DNA of 64,000 nucleotides. Source: Distichodus sexfasciatus (lineage: Eukaryota; Chordata; Actinopteri; Characiformes; Distichodontidae). Below the pieces are notes generated by a model. The model was given only the letters and a program-made list of their open reading frames with translations, searched no databases and had not been told where the DNA came from. The stretch's first letter is position 1. Each line of letters opens with the position of its first letter. A program made the translations under genes and the position numbers. The DNA lies in assembly GCA_032718565.1 (NCBI GenBank), contig JAVGVS010000450.1:150819-214818 (forward strand), in the 5' to 3' direction. Shown here in pieces: positions 1 to 11,824 of the stretch.

Positions 1-703
1 GAAGTGAATCTGTCCAAACGATTCAGCTGTCGATTTGGCAATATTGACTCAAGTGACTCGCACATCTGGGTCAGTTAAGTGAGTGACTCAGAAGGGGCAG
101 AAACCTAAAAACTTTTTAAAAAACAAGTTTATTGCTTTTATGCTTTAAGTATATGTAACGTTTTCTTAACATCATACTTACAGTTTATTTTTAAGTTAAC
201 ATCAGGCTTCTGTTTATGTAAATTTAACAAAAATTAGTTAATAAAGCAAGAAACTTGTAAGCAGTAAAGTTAATTTATAAGGCACTTTTTCACAGAAACA
301 AAAGTCACAAAATGTTGAACAATTAAAATTTGCAAAGTTGCTGTATGTAAAATAAGAAAGAAATTACTAAAAATATAAGCGCAAGCGGCAATACGTGGGG
401 TCCAAGCATAACTCGCAAAAAGCAGCACAATAGCAGCTGAGGCAGTAAAACGTCAAAGAAAGCAGTCAGTGAGACAGAAGTCAGAATTTGCAGGGAAAAA
501 AAAGAAGCAAAAAAGCTCTATTATGACATCACATATTTTTATGCAGCCTTTTAGTGCCCCCTATTGTTTAAATAGTGTCATTGTATATTTCCTTCTTCCA
601 TAGTTGTGATTAACGACATTAATCATATCATAACGTAGAACAATAAAGTGAAATGATCAGTGTCCACATATATTTGACCGTCCATTTATTTGATCGCTTG
701 CAG
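1..703. other. trpc3 intron sequence, no exon seen
   Basis: AT-rich sequence upstream of the first visible trpc3 exon. No splice-bordered open segment resembling a TRPC transmembrane exon was found, so the preceding exon lies left of the window. The last 30 bases hold the acceptor ending in CAG at 701-703. Confidence 0.6.
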
Positions 704-787
704 CTGAACCTCTTCACCCAGTCCAACATGCGCATGACTGAGTCTCACAGTTTTAGCAGCATCCTCAACCAGCCCACGCGATATCAG
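704..787 (+). CDS. trpc3: trpc3 exon, cytoplasmic tail segment
   Basis: Acceptor AG at 702-703 and donor GTATGA at 788. It gives 28 codons, from LNLFTQSNMR to ILNQPTRYQ, ending in phase 0. It leads directly into the QIMKRL of the next exon. Confidence 0.85.
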
Positions 788-3700
788 GTATGACGTCGTT
801 ATTCCTCTCAACCTTCACATCCATCCCCTTCTCTTCTGCTCTTCTGACCTAATGTCATCTGCTCCTTCTCCCACGCCTGTTCTCCTCTCTGTTCTGTCAC
901 CTCTTTTCCTCTTCTGTCCTCTCTCATTTCCTCCCTGCTTACATTCTCTCCTCTCGTCCAGCTGCCTCATCTCCTCTACTCTTTTGTTATTCTGTACATC
1001 TCTTTCAAGAAATGACAAATATAACCATTTTACAAGCTTTTATCACCTAAAGTTCTGTTTGATCCACATAATTATTGCTTATATCATTGTTAATATCTCT
1101 GTAGCAAATTATGAAGCGACTCATCAAGCGCTACGTCCTGAAAGCGCAAGTGGACAAAGAGAATGATGAAGTCAATGAAGGTAAAACTGGGTTAAAAAAC
1201 AGATTCCATCGTTACAAACATTTATAGTTAAGAACGTAATGAGTAACTGTATAAATATGTGACTAGATGGCCTTTTACCTGTTTTATGGCAAATTATGGC
1301 AAGCTTGTCAAATTAAATAGTGTAGTCCTGTCTTCCATTATATGAACTTAGTTTGTATATAATGTTGTTATTACAATCATATCATAAAATCCTAGTATAA
1401 AAAATACCTACAATCCCAAATCAGAACAAAGTTGTGATGGAATGGAAAGTGATATGGAAACTGACATGGAAACACAAAATATTTCATGTTTCGTCTGGTC
1501 AGCTTCATTTCATTTCAAATATGCATCATTCCTGCCATTCTGGTCTTCAACACGTTCCAAAAAAGTTGGGACAAGGTGATTTTAGGGCCAGTAGTAAGGC
1601 TAAATAATTTAGAAATCATGTTTTAGGAGTGTAACAATATTTATTGGCAAAGTACAGATTTTCTCACAGGCTGCATTTACATTGACAGCATTTAGTAAAC
1701 TCTCTTATCTAGGGGTGCGTTTTCCAAAAGCATAGTTGCTAACTACATTAGCCACTAACATAGTGTACATTAGCAACTAGCAATTAACTTAGTGTACATT
1801 AGCAACTAACATAGTGTACATTAGAAACTAACATAGTGTACATTAGCAACAAGCAACTAACATAGTGTACATTAGCCACTAACATAGTGTACATTAGCCA
1901 CTAACATAGTGCACATTAGCAACTAACATAGTGTACATTAGCAACCAACATAAGTGTACATTAGCTACTAACATAGTGTACATTAGCCACTAACATAGTG
2001 TACATTAGCTACTAACATAGTGTACATTAGCAACTAACATAGTGTACATTAGCCACTAACATAAGTGTACATTAGCAACTATTGTAGCAGACTTTGTGAC
2101 AGTGAATCATTGGCCCATGAATCAATTTAAACTCATGCTTTACACCCCGATTCCTATTAAGGAGCTAAACGATTTGTCAAAGTTAAAGTAAACTTTATAG
2201 TCATCTCAGCTAGATACAAGTATACAGAGAGAAGAGACGACGTGGTTCCAGTTTCTACAGAGTACAAAAAGGCACATAAAATATACATATATAAATAAAC
2301 TATAAAATATAAAGTTTAAACAAAAGGTAGAAAATGAAAAAATAGTTACACGAGGTATTTAATAGTTTGTGCAAATACTGCAACAGCAGAGAAGTGGAGA
2401 AAAACTACAATTACAATCCTGGCATGTCAAGAAATCTCCAAGAAATTGTGGGTTCGGGTCCTACCTCCAACACTACCATCACTGGGTCCCTAAGCAAGAC
2501 CCTTAACCCCAAGTTGCTCTCAGGGAGACTGCCCCTGAAATTAGGAAATTAAAGTCGTTATGGTTAAGCGTGTCTGATAAATGTCATAGATGTAAACGTT
2601 AATTTTACACGTCAGTGAAGGTTCTCAGTCGTTCACGACATAGTCATCCTGAGCGCCTGATTAGAAGGCAACTGGACTTCTTTTCAAAATATTTGAAGAT
2701 GTTTCACCTCCAAAAGTCTGATGGAGAGTTCCAGAAGACTAGTTGCCGTCTATTCAAGCCCTCAATATGTAAACACATAGTTTGATTAATTACTGATTTC
2801 TGAGTATCTATTCATTATAGTCTTCTCAGTATTATGGACCAGCTGAGAGGTCAAACTCCAGCAATGAGGGAGGGGTTTGGATTGAAGTCAAGAGCCGAGG
2901 CCAGGTGTGTGGAACGGTGCTGTATGTGGTCATTATAACACAGTTTTTTGGGAATAATTAGAGAAAGGGAACAGGGTGAAATTAGTGGGTTGTGATTTGG
3001 TGAAAAAATTATGCTGATCAACCAAATATTTCATAGTTGGGTAAAAATATGTGCTGACGTTGCAGAGGTGTTGCCACTGGATGAGAGTGCCATGATGGAC
3101 ATAAACTTTTACTGTATAATTGGCGGATACCTGGCTCAGGTTGGATACGATCACTTGAAGATTCAAACAAGGTTTATGATGTTTGTTTTTGTGCCTAAAA
3201 CCGAATAAATTCCTTGGTTACACTTAGGTTTGTGTACCGAGGTTGGTACTTTTAAAGGTACCAACCGAATGATGTCGGTACTACCGAGTATCAGTTAATG
3301 TCAAATCAAATGGTGCCAAATTTCGGTATGTTCACACCCTCATCAGCTGCGGCACACACAAGCTGAGCAGGACATACAGATCTGGGTGAAAGGTTCAAAT
3401 GAATCAACAGTTATCTCAGCGTTTCAGTGCAAATTACATTTACAGCAGCAATAGGATAGAAACAGATATTTACTGCAGTTAAATTTCCATCTGCTATTTA
3501 AGCTATAGTGTTCGTTTTGTTTATCATGACAACGGTTGCCAGGGGAAGAAAGCGCAAGTGTGGAAATCTTGGCGACAAGCCGAAAGCCTTCGATTGTTTG
3601 ACTACATTTTACTAAAATCCAGCGACTTGCAACATTTACCACGCAATATGCAGAACTGGGGCTAGCAATATGTCCAACCTGAGGAAACACCTTGTTAAGC

Positions 3701-5015
3701 ATAAAAGATATTTACGGGCGGATGAGTGTGCAGTGTTTGATGACTGGAGCGCCACAGTTGGGGCCTGTGTCCAACAAACGCAGCAGCTATTTTTAATACG
3801 AATGCTATGAGTGTCAGCGTTCAGAGCGCTAAGTGTCTTCATGACTCTAAGGAACACGTTACGATGATGCTTTTGTAACTTAGCAACAACAAGCGCTGAG
3901 AAAGCGCTCTGGAAGAGAGGTTCTGACCGCTCTCAGCGCAAAAAACGCGTTTGGTGGACACAGGCTCTTAAAGCTACAGCCGCAACTACAGCACCTGCAC
4001 CGACAATCACCCCTGCAGCCAGCATCGACATCGAAAACGTGGAATCTACGCTGTTGATGACAAGTTCCACTGCAGCTTTATTTGATTAGTTATTTATCTG
4101 TTTTAGTTACTGTTCTGGGATATTTTTATAAAAACTGTAATAAATTTATATTGTAGTTGTAACATAAGAAACATTTGAAATTACTTTGGGGCTTATTTAT
4201 TATTACTGTATTTTTCATGTTGATGCAAACCAGGTATAACAGATGAAGTACAAGGTATCAAAATAAAGTACCGTTGAGTATCGGTACCGGACAACAGGTA
4301 CCTGTATCAGTTCAGATGTGAAAGGTACTCAACCCTAGTTATGCTACACGTAGCTGACTTTCTTTGAATACAAGAAACTTTGACACCGGAGATTGTGAAG
4401 AAGTTATTTGTGAGGTTTCCCAGATTATTTAAGCAGCATTTGGTATGTTGAGTCTAAACGTACTTCTAAATTTGAAAAGGAAAGTCAACATTATGAAGCG
4501 GTAAATGATTTACTGTCCCAACTTTTTTGACTGGAATGGATTTACAAGTTAAATGAAGCTGACCAGAGGAAACATAAACTATCTTGTCGTTTTATTGTCT
4601 GCAATAAATAAAAGTTGATGTAAATGTAGAAATCGCTGCTCTTTATATTTTCATTTCCAGCTTTTTCAGATTTGCGGCTGTACTATTGCATGTTTAATGA
4701 TTCATCATTGCTATTTGTGTACACACACGGTTTTGTATGACCGTACCTTTGTGTCTGTCTGTGTGTGTGTGTATACACATGGCCGTGTTTGTGTGTTTGT
4801 GGCTTGTGTGTTGTCCGCATAAAGGGGAGCTGAAGGAAATAAAGCAAGACATCTCGAGTCTGCGCTATGAGCTGCTGGAGGACAAATCCCAGGCTACGGA
4901 GGAGCTGTCAGTGCTGATCCAAAAACTGAGCGAAAAACTCAACCTGGGCACTACAAGCCTCACTCGAGCAACATCCACAGAGCCAGGAAAACACCACCGC
5001 ACTCACACAAAGTGA
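704..5015 (+). CDS. trpc3: trpc3, C-terminal part (three last coding exons)
   Basis: Short transient receptor potential channel 3, a diacylglycerol-gated, calcium-permeable plasma-membrane cation channel (family knowledge). The window holds exons 704-787, 1105-1180 and 4825-5015, joined in phase by GT-AG introns. They encode the cytoplasmic tail: a segment starting LNLFTQSNMRM, the calmodulin/IP3-receptor-binding motif MKRLIKRYVLKAQ, and the C-terminal coiled coil starting GELKEIKQDISSLRYELL. The DKENDEV and LLEDKSQATEEL residues match TRPC3 better than TRPC6 or TRPC7 from memory of these families. The final residues after SEKLN differ from mammals and run about 18 residues further, ending HRTHTK. 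Pore and ankyrin exons are outside the window. Confidence 0.85.
1105..1180 (+). CDS. trpc3: trpc3 exon, CIRB-site segment
   Basis: Acceptor TAG at 1102-1104 and donor GTAAAA at 1181. It reads QIMKRLIKRYVLKAQVDKEN and then DEVNE, ending one base into a Gly codon completed by the next exon. This is the basic calmodulin/IP3-receptor-binding helix of TRPC3/6/7 channels. Confidence 0.87.
1418..1620 (+). repeat. left arm of a dispersed TIR-type element
   Basis: Contains CTGGTCAGCTTCATTT followed by CCAAAAAAGTTGGGACA. The same two motifs recur in reverse complement at 4513-4580, bracketing about 3 kb inside one trpc3 intron. Such AAGTTGGGAC motifs are frequent in teleost DNA-transposon derivatives. 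Confidence 0.5.
1733..2092 (+). repeat. minisatellite, unit of about 20-24 bp
   Basis: Around 15 imperfect copies of a unit like ACATAGTGTACATTAGCAAC, with AGCAACT, AGCCACT and AGCTACT variants. It lies in the trpc3 intron and has no coding potential. Confidence 0.9.
2180..2330 (-). mobile_element. LINE 3'-end fragment (minus orientation)
   Basis: The reverse complement ends in a motif like ATGACTATAAAGTTTACTTT after a CGTCGTCTCTT block. It resembles plus-oriented fragments near 39640-39760 and 49590-49680. This is a 5'-truncated retroposon tail; the class is uncertain. Confidence 0.45.
2440..2605 (+). mobile_element. tRNA-derived SINE (family A), 5'-truncated
   Basis: Carries the B-box-like GGGTTCGGGTCC, the body motif AGCAAGACCCTTAACCCC and a degenerate tail (GTGTCTGATAAATG) corresponding to GCGTCTGCTAAATG. 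Other family A copies lie at 10375, 18128, 24378 and 35218. Confidence 0.7.
3225..4337 (+). mobile_element. hAT-like element with BED zinc-finger remnant
   Basis: Bounded by related ends, GTACCGAGGTTGGTAC at the left and GGTACTCAACCCTAG at the right. Inside, 3628-3705 reads open on the plus strand as CNIYHAIC, then SNMSNLRKHLVKHK. This resembles the BED zinc finger of hAT transposases. No transposase catalytic region follows, so it is a deleted non-autonomous relic. A second copy of the left end lies at 35153-35455 in atp7a. Confidence 0.55.
4513..4640 (-). repeat. right arm of the dispersed TIR-type element
   Basis: GTCCCAACTTTTTTGACTGG followed by AAATGAAGCTGACCAGAGG is the reverse complement of the arm at 1481-1577. 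Confidence 0.5.
4825..5015 (+). CDS. trpc3: trpc3 last exon, coiled coil and C-terminus
   Basis: Acceptor AAAG ends at 4824; the first two bases complete Gly. The exon encodes ELKEIKQDISSLRYELLEDK and continues to KLSEKLNLGTTSL, with TGA at 5013-5015. The heptad-like coiled coil mediates tetramer assembly in this family. The upstream codons read in the same frame before 4825 are intron. Confidence 0.87.
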
Positions 5016-5165
5016 CTGGCGTAGCTGTAAATCGGGTAATAAATTCCTGGTTTGACAGTCTACCCCGCCCTCGTCTCGTTGATGGCAGCCCAGTCACAAG
5101 CCAACATGACGATCCTGTCTACGCCCATTCTTTTGCAAATAAAATGTATGTAAACATAGTTTTCA
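5016..5165 (+). terminator. trpc3: trpc3 3' UTR with polyadenylation signal
   Basis: A canonical AATAAA lies at 5138-5143, about 125 bases after the stop. Cleavage would be expected near 5155-5165. Confidence 0.5.
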
Positions 5166-5564
5166 TTATCACTTTATGATGTCACAACGTGTGAACGAGA
5201 AGACTCATGATGACAATGCTGAATATGTTTCCTGCGTACCTATAGGCTGTCTGTTGTATTGACCCCCTCTTCTTATTGTTCTCAGAGACATGACTAATTT
5301 GTTCATAGGAATCCTGAACTGGTACAGTGAGCAAATGTAGAATCCAGTTGCTGCTTATCAGTATTTATGATTTTACTTTTTATACTAGGCTGACAGCAAA
5401 TGTAAATATGAGATTACTGATTGATACAAGTTGGGACACCAAGCTCAGATTAATATCAATTAGTAATGAATGTAAAAGGGTTGATTAAAAGATTTCTCTT
5501 CAATTTCACTAAATTTAGTGATTGTCATTGTGAACACACCACATCATTGAACACATCAGGGACG

Positions 5565-5790
5565 TTTGGTAGTGTAACAGTTAGGAAGTTGACCCTGTGA
5601 TTGGAAGGTTGGCCCTGGAACGGTAAATGTATCCCTGAGGTACTCATGAGCAAGTACCATCCCCAAGCACTGCTCCCTGGGTGCTAGCCTTGTTAGCTGC
5701 CCACTGCTCCTTCACGGATGGGTCAAATACAGAGGTCACATTTTGCTGTGGTGCGTTCACAATGACAAATAATCACTCACTTTAACTTAA
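5565..5790 (+). mobile_element. tRNA-derived SINE (family B), plus orientation
   Basis: The head GGTAGTGTAACAGTTAGG resembles a tRNA A box. The body contains GGTACTCATGAGCAAG, ACTGCTCC and CTTCACGGATGGGTCAAAT. Minus-oriented relatives occur at 5848, 9850, 11825, 34212 and 40300. Confidence 0.65.
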
Positions 5791-5847
5791 CATGCTAACG
5801 CATCAAAGCGTCTTTCTCCTGAGGCTTGTACCCAAACTCCTTCGGGT

Positions 5848-6000
5848 TAGTGAAAGTGAGTGACTGTCATCATGAACACAGCACACAAAGCATCAAAACG
5901 GAGTGCAACCTGTGCATTTAACACATCCTTGTAGGAACAGCGGGCAGGTGACATGGGAGCGCTTGGGCACGGAACCTTGCTCACAGGGTTTGTAGGATGA
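5848..6000 (-). mobile_element. SINE family B, degenerate copy
   Basis: Shows GTGAGTGACTGTCATCATGAACACAG and CCTTGCTCAC motifs in the opposite sense to the copy at 5565. It is diverged and lacks a clear promoter box. Confidence 0.5.
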
Positions 6001-6188
6001 ATTATTGAATTGTGTTAAATAGTATTACAAAATGTGAATGTTGTCACTTTTTTATTTTCAAATGTATTAGTTTTATTTGTGACACGTATATTTTTGTCAT
6101 GCATTGTCTTGCCGTATGCAGTTCTCACTGTACTGTATGGTACTGTGTACAGCAGCTTGTTATGTTATGTTAGTTTGTGTTATGGTTT

Positions 6189-6587
6189 CCCTTAGCAAAA
6201 AGTAGTATACTTGAAGTTCATTTTATTAAGTATGCTTGAGTATAAGTATAGCAAGTATACTACGGACCATGTACCATGTACCTTGTAGTGTACTAGAGAG
6301 TATACTAATTTAATACTTCTTCAGACTAAATTGGAACATTTTTAAGTTTATAAAAGTATACTTTAAGTATAGTTTATAAGGTCATTTTAAAATTACAAAA
6401 GTATACTTTTAGACTTTAGTAGACTTTTCTTTATACTTATCAGTATAAGTCAAGTATACTTCACTATACTATTCTTAAGCATATAAAATATAGTATATAA
6501 AAAGTAAACTTCAAGTATACTGCCTCAGTTTTAGTATATAATAAATATATTCATAGTACACTTGAATAAACTACTTTTTGCTAAGGG
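6189..6587. mobile_element. palindromic MITE
   Basis: Starts CCCTTAGCAAAAAGTA and ends TACTTTTTGCTAAGGG, a perfect 16-bp terminal inverted repeat. The interior is AT-rich and rich in AGTATAC/GTATACT motifs that also pair across the centre. It has no coding capacity. Confidence 0.75.
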
Positions 6588-6715
6588 TTCTACAAAACAA
6601 ACATATACTGCTGTTTCCAACCAAATACGAATCGTCAGGGATTTGTGGATGTTCCAATTTTACCACGCTGTTGTCATGTGCTCATTTCCTGAAAGATTTG
6701 CAATACACTGCAGAG

Positions 6716-7629
6716 ACTAGGGGTGGGAATCGGAAACCAATTCCAATTGATCAGTTCCACCAGAATTGTTCACTTCCAACCTTATCGATTCTTCTTAACG
6801 ATTCTCTCATTTCCCAGCACCACGTTTCCCGCTTTTCCCTTAGTTTTGCGTCACGGTTACCTCACACTCTCTGCGACTTGACCTTCAACCACAAGGAATC
6901 ATGACACATAAATGACATTTTTCACGATATAAACACACACGCTGCGTTTGTTAGCGCTCACGACTCTCACAGGGAAGTCCAACATTCACTAAAACCTTCC
7001 AGTTCAGTTAAATCTTCCCATTTCTTACCGACAAAACTTATATTTTAGCTGATAAATAATAACTACAACCAGCGTTCTACTCACAGTACAGACGTTTACT
7101 TGATATTTATTTATTCCCGATGCGCGTCCACAGCGCTATTGTGCCGGGGCTCTCATATGGAACGCCCTCATGACAAAAATGTACTTCTCTCCCAGAAATG
7201 AGTCAAAATGAGTTATAAGACAAAATGAGTCTACATGCTCAAAAATAGCCAAAACGTCAGTATTTCTTCATTTTCCATTAATCAGAAAATATTTTTCCAT
7301 TCTATAAAATTAGAGTAAAAAATAAATATAGAACAATGCATTATTTGTTATCAAATAATTTTATTCTCGATCCAGATGGATTCCAAATGGATAAAGAAGT
7401 GTTTTCATAGTACTAAAACAATATGAATGTGTCATGTTCACATTCTCGTGCAGACATCATTTTGGTAAAAATGGTAAAAAAAAGTTGTTTTTGGAAGACT
7501 GTGTAGAACTTTTTTCACACTAAAAAACTACTCAGGAATCGATAAGAGAATTGATAAGGAATTGGATTGGTAGGCAGAATTGACAATGGCATTGATAATT
7601 ATAAAATCTTATCAATTCCCACCCCTAGC
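6716..7629 (+). mobile_element. about 0.9-kb non-autonomous hAT-like element
   Basis: Begins TAGGGGTGGGAATCG and ends CAATTCCCACCCCTA. The 8 bp outside the ends are GCAGAGAC and GCGGAGAG, an imperfect 8-bp duplication as expected for hAT. The same element, inverted, is at 31110-32030, including the shared segment GGAACGCCCTCATGAC (here near 7160). Confidence 0.7.
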
Positions 7630-8579
7630 GGAGAGTTAATGCTTTGTTGAGAGTTAATGTTCTGTTACTAATTGCCTGTCACTATACGACTCAATCTGTA
7701 TAATTTTCCGCGTATACTAAATTTGTCTGTGCAGGTATATAAAGAGTGTGTACAATTTGATTAATTAGACAAGTTGCATCTATTTTAGAATAATGACAGT
7801 AAAAGATGCTAAAACATCATTTTCTAAATTACTATTAGCGTATTTAATTATCCTTGTAAAAAAATGTGAATATCAATAGCTTAAGCATATTATGATAGAG
7901 TATATTTATAAGGATGTTTACACTGGATCACATCACCAGTTTCAACATCGCAAAGTAGTATTTAAAAAAGTCATTAGTGAACTGTATGTAATCTATATTC
8001 CTGATTTAACTGTGTGGTCTACTTTTGTTTTCTGTCTCATTTTCCTGTGTTTTCTCCTGCATTTGTAGATTTTTAGATGCCTGAGCTATGCATTTTAATG
8101 TATTTAAATGAATGGATTTATTTAGACTTAAATCCCTATAAAGTATTCAAAAACATGACATGATGGATACAATGATTGTATAATGAATGTACGGATACTG
8201 TAATGAAGTTAACTTTTTAATGTTTTCTACATTAAATTACTTGAAAATAAGTGTGTCCAACATTTTTAAATAAACCAACACTAAGCAACTGCCAAAGTCT
8301 GAATTTCCATAGTGTCTAAAACATTGGTGTTTAACCAACATATCCTAGTGATCACAGTGCGTAAAACACAGTTAACTGCAACACAACGTCTGCCCCAAGG
8401 CCTGTCGGTGCCTGCAGGAGCTAGACAGGAAGAACCCGTTCTTATATAATCACAGAAATCTTTGGAAGGAAAAACATGCCAAGTCTTGATGACAGGGCAA
8501 AATTGGGTTAAATAATAGCAACATGTGACCAACAGCCAGACCACCCACCAATAACTCCAAAAACTACAACTGAACAAGT

Positions 8580-9010
8580 GTGGGCTGTTTGTATATGCGT
8601 TTTTGTGACATGCACTCGTTTGCATGGTCTGTCCGTTTTTTCCCCATAGACTAAAACGGAGGTCAAATTTCTATGCGTAACTGCATGGCCAACGCTCTTC
8701 ACAAAGTCACCAAAATCGATGTGATTACAGGGTCCGTGGGCCTCTTCGCATATCTGTAACTGTTCTCTTTTTCCTGTTGTTTATTTCTCCCATTTGTTTT
8801 TTCTCATTAAGAATACATGGGATTTGAACCTCCAAAGCTTTCCTGTTTTCACGTGACAGTCAACACAGTTCTAATGCCAGCTCAGACCACCTTACTGAAC
8901 ACACATCTCAATCTGTTGTGACCCACACTCGTCTTTTTCTTACTTTTATCATCCCTCGTTCTTTCCCCTTTCACGTCAACACATTTTAATGTAAGTTTTT
9001 CTACTCGGCC
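8580..9010 (+). repeat. dispersed repeat shared with 42775-43600
   Basis: Contains CATAGACTAAAACGGAGGTC, ATACATGGGATTTGAACC and CATCCCTCGTTCTTTCCCC. The reverse complement of this order is found in the atp7a intron at 42775-43600, where another element interrupts it. Class unknown. Confidence 0.5.
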
Positions 9011-9849
9011 AGTTTTCATGTCACAGCTACAAAACTTGAGCAATCACATTTACTTGCGGAATTACATCTCTAGTTATTATGAGTATTATTAGTCAATGTA
9101 GTTAAAATTTTTGTCAAGTCTGGTTTGGCATTAAAAACAGGGTTCAAAGAAGTTCAAACTGGTCACAGCAAAACCAGTGAAGAAACAGTACATTGTGGAG
9201 AGGGAAGTAGCAGTCTGAGCATCTACTCTCTGGTACATTATATCTCAAACACTTATCTGGCAGTTAGGCAGTAATGATCTGAGAATGTCATTTATCCTGT
9301 TTGTTTCCTAGACAGTATCACATACACTGAATTTTTGTCCCCTAATATTTTTAAATTCTGTTACTGATATTCCCCAACTTAATTTCATCAACGTTTCTCA
9401 ACGTTGAGAAACATAATTCTCCAGGAAAACAATAGACAGCTACATTTTACCAAGACACCTGATACAGCAGTCAAGGTCTTACTCAGCTCTCTTTGAAATA
9501 CGGAGTGCTACTTGTGTTACCGTGTTTTCGTCATTATATGGATATGTTTTTGATAATGAAGTGTAAAAGGGAGCATGGAGATGGAAAGCAATGCGAGTCT
9601 CATTCCAAACTATTTAGAAACTAAATATCCGATGTGGGCATGTGAAATCAGCTGCCATGGTTACTCATTCATACCAGGAAATCTGCACATTTCGCACACT
9701 GTCTTCCTTTACATGCATCAGTTGATGATACATACAGTATAAAGCATTACAGTGGTTTCAGCTGAGAATTTCTTTCCTTCAGTCAGACAGTTAGGTAGTG
9801 GCCTACATTCTAAATGACATTGTTTTTATGTTCTTTATGCTATTAGGTG

Positions 9850-10090
9850 GGTGATTATTTGTCATTGTGAACACAACACAGCACTGCGCACATTATACCA
9901 CGATTAAATGTCATCTCTGCATTTGCGCATCCATGAAGGAGCAGTGGGCAGCTCTGACAGCACCCGGGGAACAGTGCTTGGGGACGGTACTTTGCTCATG
10001 AGTACCATAGTGGTACCTTTATTGGTGCAGAACATGAACCAGAGACCTTCCGATTACGGGGCTAACCAACTGGCCCAGCACTACACATAA
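9850..10090 (-). mobile_element. SINE family B
   Basis: Contains GTCATTGTGAACACAACACAG, GAAGGAGCAGTGGGCAGC and GGGGACGGTAC in the family order; the promoter half lies at the right end. Confidence 0.65.
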
Positions 10091-10374
10091 TTGTGTTTAT
10101 AACAAATAAAATCCTCAATTACTAGGGCTTTTACCCCATGTACTTAGTTAGTATTGTGGAGTAATATATTCCTTCACCTCTGAGCAAAAACCGAATCATT
10201 GTTGACCTACCCTTGTTTGTCAAGATGTTTCAACATGAAATTATTACACCATAACGGAATCCAGGTGTACCTGGGCTTGTTTAATGTATTTTTTTCCTCA
10301 TTTCGTATTACACTCTAATCTGACCTGTTAATATTTGATCAAAATGCATCAACTATATTTCATATTTCACCTTC

Positions 10375-10705
10375 ATGGGGGTGGTGGTGATCTAGTGGTT
10401 AGGAGGGTACTCGTTCATATTTGTATAATACTCAGAATTTATATATATGTATTTTCACATTTATATATTTTGTCTTTGAAATTTTATTCCTTTCTAAAGT
10501 TACATAGTCATTATGCATGTGACAAATAAAGAATCTTGAACCTTGAAAAGAGGTTGTTGGTTCAAATCCTACCTCCAGCACTACCATCATTAGGTCCTTG
10601 ACCAAGACTCTTAACCCCGTTACTCTTATGGCAATTGTATCTGAAATTTGTAAAATGGCAGTCGCTCTGGATAAGAGTGTCTGCTAAATGCCATAAATAC
10701 AAACG
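10375..10705 (+). mobile_element. SINE family A interrupted by a LINE 3' end
   Basis: The head GGTGATCTAGTGGTTAGGA (A box) ends near 10410. The B-box part GGTTCAAATCCTACC resumes near 10558, and the tail GTGTCTGCTAAATGCC follows at 10678. The 10415-10545 piece between them ends in AATAAAGAATCTTGAACCTTGA, like a retroposon 3' end inserted in the SINE. Confidence 0.55.
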
Positions 10706-11824
10706 CTCCTCAAGAGCAACAGCTGTTGTGTACATGATGCCAGTCCCCATGGTATCTTCTTGCACTTTGATTGGCCTTGCATAGTAACATTGGGTAGCAA
10801 CAACTAAACCTTGTATATGGCAATCCCAGCCCACTGTTTTCTCCATTACGTGGTACTATATGGAAACTAACTTTCTTATAATTTCATGCAAGAAAAGAAA
10901 TCTAAAGCACAAAAAAGTAAATCAAGCTCATACAGCACCTCCAAAATAGCAAGCCATTTGAAGGTAAAATATCAATGTGTGTCTGACGAAATGCATTCTA
11001 CAGACTTCAAAAAATGTTTCCAAAAACTAAAATGCTTATTAAAAAATATCTGTACATGTAATGAAATGGAATGGTAATTATGCTGATTAGAAAGAAACAA
11101 AGTCAGTAAATTAGCCTAAAGCCAATGTTTTGACCATGCATTTTTGACCATGTGACTGGTCAGCATTCTATTTTTTCTCTTTCAAATCTTAAAACAACCA
11201 AGCCTTGTTTGTCTGCATACATTAGTTAGCAACAAAATGTTTTCTCTGAGGCAATGCTCTGTGGGAACAAAGATGCTCAATAACAAGCTCCACAGAGAGA
11301 TGAAGTAAGATGATGTGTGGTGCACTGTGCGTAAAAATCAAAATGTTTAACACTTTGTGTAATAAATGCTGAAAATGTATGAGTTTCAAAAAAGGGAAGA
11401 GGAATGTGTGAGCTTGACAATCGCAATGCTTGCATAACACTCAACCATGGTTTTGTGGCAGTGAAGATGTCTGAAGAATGAAGGTGTAGTGTTAAATCAG
11501 ATACATTTTTTACAGAAAAAAATTCTGCACTATGGAATGCAGTTGTTATCTCACTAGACTTTAGTGTTATTTTCTTCTGTTGCATTAAAGGTGCTTTGTA
11601 AAGTTCTAAAGCAGTGTATGAAAAGTATACATTAATATTTTAAATATGTATTAAATTTGAATAACATAAGGGTCGAAGAGATTTGTAGGTAAAAGTAAGG
11701 TTACATTAGCAGTGTGTGTCAATGTGAAGTGTTAGAAATCAGGACATGCAACAAGTAGCAGCTGCATTATGAAAGAGGAAGAATGATCATTGGAAAACAT
11801 TGTTTTGTCAAAAAAATTACTGTG

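Noticed and set aside
852..1166. 104-residue plus frame and opposite 67-residue frame
   Set aside because: The plus frame runs into the trpc3 exon out of its reading frame; it is C/T-rich intron.
1733..2092. Possible CRISPR-like repeat-spacer pattern
   Set aside because: Units are contiguous and variable without unique spacers, in a vertebrate intron: a minisatellite.
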